Positions 44,354 through 51,542 of a stretch of DNA of 51,542 bases are shown one piece after another. Numbering within the stretch: position 1 is the stretch's first letter; each line of letters opens with the position of its first letter. Both the position numbers and the translations under genes were made by a program. Below the pieces are notes generated by a model that did not search any database, was not told the DNA's origin, and saw nothing but the letters and a program-made list of their open reading frames with translations. This DNA comes from Planctomycetaceae bacterium (GTDB taxonomy: Bacteria; Planctomycetota; Planctomycetia; Planctomycetales; Planctomycetaceae), in assembly GCA_029259845.1 (NCBI GenBank), contig JAJDEI010000151.1, forward strand, positions 1-51,542. Reading direction: 5' to 3'.

Positions 44354-47300
44354 TTACGATTTCGTCACCGCCTCATCCAGATTCATCAGCGCGCGAGCCA
44401 CCAGCACCCAGGCGGCTCGTTCGGGCGATGCGTCCTCTGCGGCGGCGATTTCGTTGGCCTTCAATTCGCCGGTTTCGCAGCGATGTTGTTGGGTCTGTTG
44501 AAACTCAAGGATCGCGGCCAGTTCCTCCGGTCCGGGAGGGCGGGTGAGCAGGCGGCGAAACAGGAACGTGGCGATCTGCTCCGCCGCGTCTGCAGGCTGC
44601 TCCATCGCGTTGCCGGCGAGCGAACGGGCCATTTCGAGAAACATTTCGTCGTTGAGCAACGTGAGCGATTGCAACGGCGTGTTGCTCCGGTTGCGGCGGG
44701 CGACGCAGGTCTCTCCAGTCGGAGCATCAAACACGGCGTAGGCGGCGAACGGTGCCGTGCGTTTACTGAAGGTGTACAACGACCGGCGGTAACGATCCTC
44801 ACCGGCGGAGACATTCCACGCGCCGGCGCCATACGCCAATGCGGTCACGCTGGCCGGTTGAGGCGGATAGACGCTCGGTCCATACATCTTGGGAGAGAGC
44901 AGCCCGCTTGATTTGAGCATGGCATCGCGGACGATCTCGGCATTCATGCGAAAGCGCGGCCCCCGTGCCAGCAGCCGGTTTTCCGGATCGCGCTCCGCCA
45001 ACTCGTCCCGCACCCGGGAGCTTTGCCGGTACGTCGCGCTGGTGACGATCAGCCGATGCAGTTTCTTGAGGGACCAGCCTTCGTCGACGAACGTGACCGC
45101 CAGCCAGTTGAGCAACTCCGGGTGAGAAGGCGGCTCCGCCTGTGTGCCGAAATCGCCGCTTGTACGCACGAGACCGGTTCCGAACATCGACTGCCAGGCA
45201 CGGTTCACAGCGACCCGAGCCGCCAACGGGTTGTCAGGACTGACGAGCCAGCGGGCCAGTTCCAGGCGATTGCTCGGTCGGGGCGACTTCCCCGAGACGA
45301 AGGCGGCGGGGATTCCCGGCTCAACCGGCTCGCGGGGACTCAGGTACTCACCGCGATGATGACGAAACGTCGGACGGATGTTGTCCGCCGGACGCTCTTG
45401 GAGCACCATCGAGCGCGGCTGTGGCTGGAGCCGGCCTCGCAGTTCGTCGATCGCTGCCCGCGCTTCGGCCAACTCGGGAGCTTCCCGATCGTACTGCCTG
45501 CGGATCGCCAGTCGTTCGTCGTCGGTCCAGGATCCCGCGTCACGGGTGAGCAGTTCCTCAATCCCGACCGGCCACGATTTGGCCTCGACCGTTCCTTCCG
45601 CCGAAGTGACCGACAACCGGAACCGCCCGAGACTCGCCGCAAAGTGCCGTTCAAAAAGCAGTTCAACCGTCAGCTCTTCGCCAGCGGTCAGCGGCTCTGT
45701 CAGATTCAGCACGAGTTGGCTCGGCTGCCCTTCCCGCTCGGCGGTCGACCAACCGGTTGAGCCGTCGCCGTCAATCACGTTGGCGGCATCGGCCGACCCG
45801 CTGCCGATGCTGATTTTTCCATAACTGTGGGACGCTGATGCGAACGGGACCGGAGTCCCGTCAACGGCCGCCGTGAGTTCGCTGAGAAAGAAGTCGCCCT
45901 GGCGGCCCTCGTAGTAGGCCCGTCCCGGTCCTCCGGCGGGAAGTCGTTCATCAGGGAGCACCTCGAGCCGCAGGGCGGTGATGGGTAACGACGAAGCATC
46001 CAACGGAAACGTCAGCGTGTAGACATCGCGCTTGGTGACGTCGCCGCTGGAAAAAATGGAGCCGTCTTCGAGCACTTCCAGTCGTGGCAAGTTCGAGTGG
46101 AGACCGGCTGGTTTCACGACATTCCACTTGACCGCATCGGTGGTCACTGCGTCGAGCCACTCGGTCAACTTCTGCTCACCGTACGCTCGCCGGCGGTTGG
46201 CGTCGTCAGGTTCGGTTTCCTTTGAGAGGGCATCAGCCGGCGGTTCAGACTCCGACTGCGCGACCTGCTCGTCGGCGGAACGTTGCTCTTGAATGAATTC
46301 CGGATCGGGGACCGGGAGATCGGCTCCGCCCCTCTCGTGCGGATTCAGCGGATAACGGTCCGGCAACTCGGACTCCCGTTGCTCGATCTGTTCCATCAAT
46401 TGACGCCGCTCATTGTCAATTGTCTGATCGGGAACCGTGATGTCCGGTTCGTCCGCATTGTTCAGCAGCGCCATCAGGCGATAGTAGTCGGTTTGCGAGA
46501 TCGGGTCGTACTTGTGGGAATGGCATTGGGCACAGCCGGTGGTCAGCCCGAGCCAGACGGTGCCGGTGGTCGCCACCCGGTCCACCATCGCATAAAAACG
46601 GTACTCCAACGGGTCGATGCCGCCCTCCTCGTTGAGCATCGTGTTGCGATGAAACCCGGTGGCAATGCGTTGGTCGGCCGTCGCCTCCGGCAGCATGTCT
46701 CCGGCCAGTTGCTCGATCGTAAACTGGTCGAACGGCATGTCATCGTTGAGCGCCCGGATGACCCAATCGCGAAACGGCCAGATCGACCGCGACCGGTCCT
46801 TCTCGTAACCGTTGGTGTCGGCATAGCGGGCCAGATCGAGCCAGTCGCGTGCCCACCGCTCGCCGTACCGGGAACTCGCCAGCAGGTGGTCAACCAGGTT
46901 TTCGTAGGCTCGCGGATCGCTGTCTGCGACGAATGCATCCGCTTCTTCGGGTGTCGGCGGCAAGCCGATCAGGTCCAGATAAACCCGCCGCGCCAGGGTG
47001 TAGCGATCGGCCTCCGGTGACGGCGAAAGGCCCTCACGCCCGAGCCGCGCGAAGATGAAATTGTCGATCTCGTTCTCAATACGGTCCGCGAACTTCGCCT
47101 GCGGCACCTGCGGCCGCTGCGGCCGCACGAACCCCCAGTGCCGTTCGTACTTCGCACCATCGGCGATCCATTGGCGGAGCAACCCCTGCTGCGTTGCCGT
47201 CAACGGCTCTCCCGAATCAGCCGGCGGCATTCGCTCGTCGGGGTCGTCCGTCAGGATGCGGCGGATCAGCTCGCTCTCGTCTGGCTCGCCGGGCACGATC

Positions 47301-47509
47301 GCGCTCAATTCAATCGCAGCCGCGCGATCGTCAAGCCGCAGGTCCGCCTCGCGCGTCTCTTCGTCCGGCCCATGACAGGCGAAACACTTGCCTGCCAGAA
47401 TGGGCCGGATGTCACGCGCGAACGACGGCTCCGCCCCGGGCGATGTCGTCGACATCGCGAGGATCAGGCCAAGCCCGCAGAAAACCGATTGTGAAACTGA
47501 TCTGTGCAT
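44354..47509 (-). CDS. PSCyt1-DUF1549-DUF1553 protein (planctomycete cytochrome-like)
   Basis: 1051 residues. Signal peptide (about 1-26), then a PSCyt1 domain with heme-binding CFACH at 42-46, then DUF1549 (about 145-360) containing a second CxxCH, CAQCH, in [19 protein letters not shown] middle region (about 460-640) looks like a beta-sandwich, and DUF1553 (about 720-1000) includes [20 protein letters not shown] and [20 protein letters not shown]. These proteins are expanded in planctomycetes and are thought to take part in extracellular or periplasmic degradation, possibly redox-assisted; none is biochemically well defined. It precedes its DUF1501 partner and the sulfatase on the same strand. 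Confidence 0.95.
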   Translation of the reverse strand: MHRSVSQSVFCGLGLILAMSTTSPGAEPSFARDIRPILAGKCFACHGPDEETREADLRLDDRAAAIELSAIVPGEPDESELIRRILTDDPDERMPPADSGEPLTATQQGLLRQWIADGAKYERHWGFVRPQRPQVPQAKFADRIENEIDNFIFARLGREGLSPSPEADRYTLARRVYLDLIGLPPTPEEADAFVADSDPRAYENLVDHLLASSRYGERWARDWLDLARYADTNGYEKDRSRSIWPFRDWVIRALNDDMPFDQFTIEQLAGDMLPEATADQRIATGFHRNTMLNEEGGIDPLEYRFYAMVDRVATTGTVWLGLTTGCAQCHSHKYDPISQTDYYRLMALLNNADEPDITVPDQTIDNERRQLMEQIEQRESELPDRYPLNPHERGGADLPVPDPEFIQEQRSADEQVAQSESEPPADALSKETEPDDANRRRAYGEQKLTEWLDAVTTDAVKWNVVKPAGLHSNLPRLEVLEDGSIFSSGDVTKRDVYTLTFPLDASSLPITALRLEVLPDERLPAGGPGRAYYEGRQGDFFLSELTAAVDGTPVPFASASHSYGKISIGSGSADAANVIDGDGSTGWSTAEREGQPSQLVLNLTEPLTAGEELTVELLFERHFAASLGRFRLSVTSAEGTVEAKSWPVGIEELLTRDAGSWTDDERLAIRRQYDREAPELAEARAAIDELRGRLQPQPRSMVLQERPADNIRPTFRHHRGEYLSPREPVEPGIPAAFVSGKSPRPSNRLELARWLVSPDNPLAARVAVNRAWQSMFGTGLVRTSGDFGTQAEPPSHPELLNWLAVTFVDEGWSLKKLHRLIVTSATYRQSSRVRDELAERDPENRLLARGPRFRMNAEIVRDAMLKSSGLLSPKMYGPSVYPPQPASVTALAYGAGAWNVSAGEDRYRRSLYTFSKRTAPFAAYAVFDAPTGETCVARRNRSNTPLQSLTLLNDEMFLEMARSLAGNAMEQPADAAEQIATFLFRRLLTRPPGPEELAAILEFQQTQQHRCETGELKANEIAAAEDASPERAAWVLVARALMNLDEAVTKS

Positions 47510-47595
47510 GTCGTTAATAATACGGCTTCCGGCACTCGCTGTCTTGGGGCAAATCGCTTCGACCGAGCTTTGGAGCGTGTCCGTTCATGAGCGGC

Positions 47596-47736
47596 GGGTG
47601 GCTGGGGCTCGGGCAAACTCGTCGAACTCTCCAACTCCGAAGGACACTGAGGCCACGACGGTGACCGTCGACCGCACACAGCCCCAGGATGGGAGATGTT
47701 CGCCGCTCCATGATTTCCGATCGCCCCAGCCCCCCC
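47596..47736. repeat. Nested palindrome element, copy C
   Basis: Outer arms GGGTGGCTGGGGC (47596-47608) and CGCCCCAGCCCCCC (from 47722) match at 12 of 13. Inner arms CTGAGGCC (47647) and AGCCCCAG (47680) are weaker. Spacings 45, 33 and 42 nt. It lies in the 257-nt gap between the peptidase stop (31 nt away) and the PSD1-type gene start. Confidence 0.7.
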
Positions 47737-47766
47737 TACCCGATGGTCCGGATTCCCTCACTGGCG

Positions 47767-50130
47767 TCATCGCGGCGTCGCCAGTGTTAGTCGGAACTCT
47801 TGCTCCTCGCCTTTGCGGCGGACGGTAACGGTGACTTGCTCGCCGGGGGAAAACTCACGCAGCGCGAGGTCGAAGTCGTCGAGGCCGGTGATGGAGTGTT
47901 TGCCCAGCTTGACGATCACGTCGCCCCCTTGGAGGCCCGCTTTATCGGCCGGGCTGCCAGGAGAGACGCCCTGAATCGCATAGCCTTCTTCCTCGCCGCT
48001 GAAATCCGGGATGCTGCCAAAGTAGGGGCGGCTGCCGGAGCGCGCCTTGAGGTCCGCTTTGCCTTTGACGGCGACGTACTCGGGCCGCTCCTCGGTCTGG
48101 GCGGTCGCGACCACCACATCTTCGAGCAGATCGGTCACCCGGCCGATGCCTGTGAAATTGATCTTCTCCCAGTCGTCGGTTGGCCGGTGATAGTCGTTGT
48201 GCGTGCCGGTGAACAGATGCAGCACGGGGATTTTCTTGGCGTAAAACGACGAATGGTCGCTCGGCCCGAAACCTTCCGGTTTCTTCGACAGGGCGAAATG
48301 ATGTTCCTCGGCCTCCCGGTCCAACAGATCATCCCAACGCTTTGCCGTGCCGGAACCGAACACGGTCAGTTTGTCGTCGGTGAGCCGTCCGACCATGTCC
48401 ATGTTGAACATGGCGATCGTGTTTTCGATCGGGAAGACCGGTTCCTTGACGTAATGCGCCGAGCCGAGCAACCCGCGCTCCTCGCCAGTAAAGGCGATGA
48501 ACACGAGCCGCCGGGGCAGCGGTTCGGCTCGTGAGGTGAGGCGGCGGGCCAGTTCGATCAGCGCGACCGTTCCGGAGGCGTTGTCATCCGCCCCGTTGTG
48601 GACTTCCGTGGAACCGGGGATCAGCGATCCTTCGCCGCCGCGCCCCAGATGGTCGTAGTGAGCACCGATGACGATCGTTTCGTCCGCGAGCGGACCCTGG
48701 CCGGGAAGCACGCCAATGACGTTCTTCACCGCGACGCGGTTGATCGTGAGGCTCGTTTGGCCCGCTGCACTCCATCCGGTCAGTTCCCCGCTGTGCGGCT
48801 TGCCGGTCGCATCGATCTTGGCTTCCAGTTCTTCAAGTGAGCGGCCCAGCGCGGCCCGAACCGCACCGTCCATTGCAGACCGCGAAACTTGCATGACGGG
48901 GATCGACTCGCCGCGGCGGTGGCCGTTGTAGCCGAACTTCATCAACGGATCGGGCCCGTACTCCGCAATAAGCTTGCGAACCTCCTGCAAGTGAGTGACC
49001 GCCGCCTTCAACGACGTGTTCGTTGGCAACGTCCCGTGACCATGCGGTGATCCGTGACCATGCGGCGACGGATGAGCGGCGTGTGGTAACGGGGAGGCCT
49101 GCGGGGCATGAGGCTTGGAGGCCGATGCTGTCGAAACGTTCGGACTGTTCGGGCCGTTCGCAGTTTTCGCGCCGGCGTCGGCAGCCGGTTTGACAGGGAC
49201 GTCGGCATTGTCCGGCTTGTCAGCGGGTGCCCGTTTCTTCGTGTGCGGGTCGTCTTTCTCCTGGGACTCTCCCTTGGCGTGGGGATGTGCTTGAGGTTCG
49301 TGGCCGTGCACATGTGGAGCGGCAGACTCTTCGCTCACCAGTGCGATGGCCGCATCGACCACCTGTTGCTCAGCGGCGGCGCGTTGTTCCTCGAGTTTGG
49401 CGAGCTCGGACCGGCTCGAGTACCCGTCGTTGACGAACAGGACGGCAACGGCCCCGCGGCTGAGGGCGTTTTTGAGTTTGGTGTTTAGAGCCGCATGCCG
49501 GGACGAGCCGGAGTGCGGACCGCCGAACAGTCCGTTCTCGTCCCCCTGCTGCGGCGTCCGCCGGAGAATGACGGCCACTTTGCCGTTGATGTCGATGTCG
49601 GCGAAGTCGTCATAGATCACCTGCTCGACCTCGTTGCCATCGACTTCCGCCGAATCCGTGGCCACGATGCCGTATCCGCAGAACACGAGCGGTGCGGAGA
49701 ACGTCCCGGACGCGCCGAACGACAAGGTGCGGAAATCCTTGTCGTACTCCAACGGAAGCCGCTTGCCGTCGGGACCGCCGAACGTCAGTTCGTTGGGGGA
49801 GAGCAACTCCGATCCGGCGATGACTTCAAACTCCTGGAACGCCCCGCCGTCCACTGCCGTCACGTCGAGGCCCGCTGCGGCGAACGCGTCCCGCACGATG
49901 TCCGCGGCGACGTCGAGACCGTGAGTCCCCACACCCCGCCCTTCAAGTTCATCGGACGCTAGCTCTTTGAGTTGCGAGAGCATCGTTTCCGACGCCTCCG
50001 GTCGCAACGCGGCCAACAGGGGAGCCGCGCACAGGGAGGCGATGACGATAATCGCCAGTCGGTGTTTTCGCAGAGAGGGGGTTCGGGGAATCAGTGTGGA
50101 TGACGGTGACCGTGGCGACAAAACTGGCAT
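47767..50130 (-). CDS. M28 aminopeptidase with PA and PDZ domains and a His-rich insert
   Basis: 787 residues from the ATG at 50130; an ATG at 50178 is in frame. An N-terminal signal (LAIIVIASLCAAPLLA) is followed by a PA-like domain interrupted by a long His/Pro/Lys-rich insert (about 272-370, motifs HVHGHEP and SPHGHGSPHGHG). The M28 catalytic domain follows: VIGAHYDHLG with His at about 491, EVHNGADDNASG, FIAFTGEERGLLG, FNMDMVGR and NDYHRPTDDWEKI, all expected zinc ligands and the catalytic Glu being present. A C-terminal PDZ domain (about 700-787) has VSPGSPADKAGLQGGDVIVKLG. Likely an exported zinc aminopeptidase. It is the first gene of the long minus-strand series but may be separately transcribed. 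Confidence 0.9.
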   Translation of the reverse strand: MPVLSPRSPSSTLIPRTPSLRKHRLAIIVIASLCAAPLLAALRPEASETMLSQLKELASDELEGRGVGTHGLDVAADIVRDAFAAAGLDVTAVDGGAFQEFEVIAGSELLSPNELTFGGPDGKRLPLEYDKDFRTLSFGASGTFSAPLVFCGYGIVATDSAEVDGNEVEQVIYDDFADIDINGKVAVILRRTPQQGDENGLFGGPHSGSSRHAALNTKLKNALSRGAVAVLFVNDGYSSRSELAKLEEQRAAAEQQVVDAAIALVSEESAAPHVHGHEPQAHPHAKGESQEKDDPHTKKRAPADKPDNADVPVKPAADAGAKTANGPNSPNVSTASASKPHAPQASPLPHAAHPSPHGHGSPHGHGTLPTNTSLKAAVTHLQEVRKLIAEYGPDPLMKFGYNGHRRGESIPVMQVSRSAMDGAVRAALGRSLEELEAKIDATGKPHSGELTGWSAAGQTSLTINRVAVKNVIGVLPGQGPLADETIVIGAHYDHLGRGGEGSLIPGSTEVHNGADDNASGTVALIELARRLTSRAEPLPRRLVFIAFTGEERGLLGSAHYVKEPVFPIENTIAMFNMDMVGRLTDDKLTVFGSGTAKRWDDLLDREAEEHHFALSKKPEGFGPSDHSSFYAKKIPVLHLFTGTHNDYHRPTDDWEKINFTGIGRVTDLLEDVVVATAQTEERPEYVAVKGKADLKARSGSRPYFGSIPDFSGEEEGYAIQGVSPGSPADKAGLQGGDVIVKLGKHSITGLDDFDLALREFSPGEQVTVTVRRKGEEQEFRLTLATPR

Positions 50131-50351
50131 GGGCGGGTCTCGTGGGCGGAAAACGTACGTACCGTTCGATGCTTTCATTCTATCCGACCGGTCAACCGAG
50201 CGCTACACTGGAAGGGAATGCGAGCGTCGTGCTAATCCGCAAGCGGAGTTATTAGTGGGTCACACGTTGCGAAACAGAGACGTCCTCACTTGCCCGTGCA
50301 TCCGCTGAGGATCGGCTGAATTGGCGTGCCCCACAGACACGGTCCGAACCG

Positions 50352-51311
50352 ATGACTGCATCGCAGACACCTCTTTGCCTCGAAGACATCCGTGCAACGG
50401 CTGAGCGAATCGGACCGTTCGCGCGCCGGACGTCGGTGTTGTCGAGCCGCCGGGTGAATGAATGGCTCGGATGCAAGGCCGTCTTCAAATGTGAGAACTT
50501 TCAACGCACCGGGGCGTTCAAATTCCGAGGGGCCTGCAATGCGGTCATGAGCCTGAGCGACGCGGAGGCGGTTCGTGGAGTCGTGACCCACTCGTCGGGC
50601 AATCATGGAGCGGCACTGGCGGAGGCGGCGCGGCTCCGGAGGGTTCCCGCCCATGTCGTCATGCCGTCGAACGCACCGCCAGTGAAGCGTGCGGCTGTCG
50701 AAAGTTACGGGGCGAACGTCACCGAATGCGCCCCCACGCCCAGTGCCCGGGAAGAGACGGCGGCCCGCGTCATCGCTGCGACCGGCGCAACGCTGATTCA
50801 TCCCTACGATGACCTGCGGATCATCGCCGGACAGGCAACGGCAGCGTTGGAGTTGCATCAGGATGCCTCCGACCTGGAGGTGGTCGTCTGCCCGGTCGGC
50901 GGTGGCGGACTCGCCGCGGGAACTGCGCTCGCCACGCACCTTTTCGATCCGAATTGCAAAGTCATTCTCGGTGAACCACAGGCGGTCGACGATGCGTATC
51001 GGTCGCTGCGACTGGGGCAAATCGTGCCGGTGGAAAGCGCCGTCACAATCGCCGACGGACTCAAGACGAGTCTCGGCGAACTCACGTTTCCGGTGATTCA
51101 ACAGCATGTCGAGCGCATCGTGACCGTTTCCGAAGCCGAGATCGTGGAGGCGATGCGGTTTGTGTGGACGCGGATGAAGATCGTCATTGAACCGTCATCG
51201 GCAGTCGCCGTCGCGGCGGTCCGCAAACATCGGGATCGCTTGGCAGGCAAGCGCGTCGGCGTCATTCTCTCCGGCGGGAACGTCGATCTGGATCATTTGC
51301 CGTGGGGATAA
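50352..51311 (+). CDS. PLP-dependent serine/threonine dehydratase or serine racemase
   Basis: 319 residues, the length of the single-domain enzymes. Fold-type II PLP motifs: the Schiff-base Lys K57 in RTGAFKFRGA, the phosphate/cofactor-stabilising SSGNHGAAL, and the glycine loop PVGGGGLAAG. No C-terminal ACT domain, so it is not the isoleucine-regulated biosynthetic IlvA. Candidates are catabolic threonine dehydratase, serine racemase or threo-3-hydroxyaspartate ammonia-lyase, which cannot be separated by eye. It is divergent from the peptidase gene (221 nt between starts). A short inverted repeat CTAATCCGC/GGAGTTATTAG lies at 50231-50254 between them. Confidence 0.85.
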   Translation: MTASQTPLCLEDIRATAERIGPFARRTSVLSSRRVNEWLGCKAVFKCENFQRTGAFKFRGACNAVMSLSDAEAVRGVVTHSSGNHGAALAEAARLRRVPAHVVMPSNAPPVKRAAVESYGANVTECAPTPSAREETAARVIAATGATLIHPYDDLRIIAGQATAALELHQDASDLEVVVCPVGGGGLAAGTALATHLFDPNCKVILGEPQAVDDAYRSLRLGQIVPVESAVTIADGLKTSLGELTFPVIQQHVERIVTVSEAEIVEAMRFVWTRMKIVIEPSSAVAVAAVRKHRDRLAGKRVGVILSGGNVDLDHLPWG

Positions 51312-51370
51312 AGACTCACACTTGGAAGTCGAATGTATCGAGGTAGGATCAAGAGCATGGTGAGGATCGA

Positions 51371-51542
51371 TTCACCACGGATTTCACGGAACACCCAGCG
51401 TGGCCTCTGGCCGCAACCAAAGCCAGAAAACAGGAACCACAGAAGACGCGGAAGGACGGCGGGCTTGGCGGCCATGCCGGTCAATGACATTCGCCGCATT
51501 CGCGTGATTCGCGGTTTCCTGTTTTGAACCACGAATCACGCG
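51371..51542. repeat. Inverted-repeat unit at the window end
   Basis: AAAACAGGAA (51427-51436) is a perfect inverse of TTCCTGTTTT (51516-51525). ACCACGGATTTCACGGA near 51373 and ACCACGAATCACGCG at the window end form a related outer pair in direct orientation. No gene was recognised after 51311. Confidence 0.5.

Overview
The window looks like a chromosomal segment of a planctomycete (Planctomycetota, probably Planctomycetales/Planctomycetaceae). Three things support this: a minus-strand block of two DUF1501 proteins, a sulfatase and a PSCyt1/DUF1549/DUF1553 protein, which are hallmark families of that phylum; a type II secretion (T2SS) operon with the fused assembly proteins and very long secretin often seen there; and intergenic DNA crowded with palindromic repeats. 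The sequence is GC-rich throughout. No rRNA, tRNA, CRISPR array or complete insertion sequence was recognised. All functions are inferred from motifs and family knowledge; no database search was possible.

Region 1 (1-23.2 kb) is a secretion locus. It opens with the 3' part of a giant protein made of about 20 secretin N-domain-like repeats, without a secretin channel domain. A convergent EF-hand protein follows. After a good sigma70-type promoter comes a plus-strand operon: gspE, gspF, gspG, three or four minor pseudopilins (H, I, J, K, mostly joined by ATGA overlaps), a PilM/PilN-like GspL fusion, a PilO/PilP-like GspM/GspC fusion, a 1314-residue secretin with about nine N-type modules, and a translationally coupled lipoprotein. 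The lipoprotein runs 164 nt into a convergent BON-domain gene.

Region 2 (23.2-31.3 kb) holds a polytopic membrane protein with a spermidine-synthase-like domain, an orphan ParA-type ATPase, and a minus-strand MoxR - MntA - HepT - DUF58 series. Here a toxin-antitoxin pair sits inside what is normally a MoxR-DUF58 pair. Two copies of a 107-bp palindromic repeat bracket this block in inverted orientation.

Region 3 (31.3-37.6 kb) has housekeeping genes: membrane pyrophosphatase (hppA), ribosomal silencing factor (rsfS), arginyl-tRNA synthetase (argS) and a small membrane protein. Between hppA and rsfS is a 492-bp unit with terminal inverted repeats that carries a 23S-intervening-sequence (S23/four-helix bundle) gene. 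Its right arm supplies the first codons of rsfS.

Region 4 (37.6-51.5 kb) contains an SGNH-like protein, the DUF1501 / sulfatase / DUF1501 / PSD1-type block, an M28 aminopeptidase with a His-rich insert and a PDZ domain, and a PLP-dependent serine/threonine dehydratase-like enzyme.

The most unusual signals are a four-copy family of 137-142 bp nested palindromes, each beginning a short distance downstream of a stop codon, with strikingly fixed arm spacing; the S23 element that rewrites the start of rsfS; and the paired giant N-domain-repeat proteins of the secretion locus.
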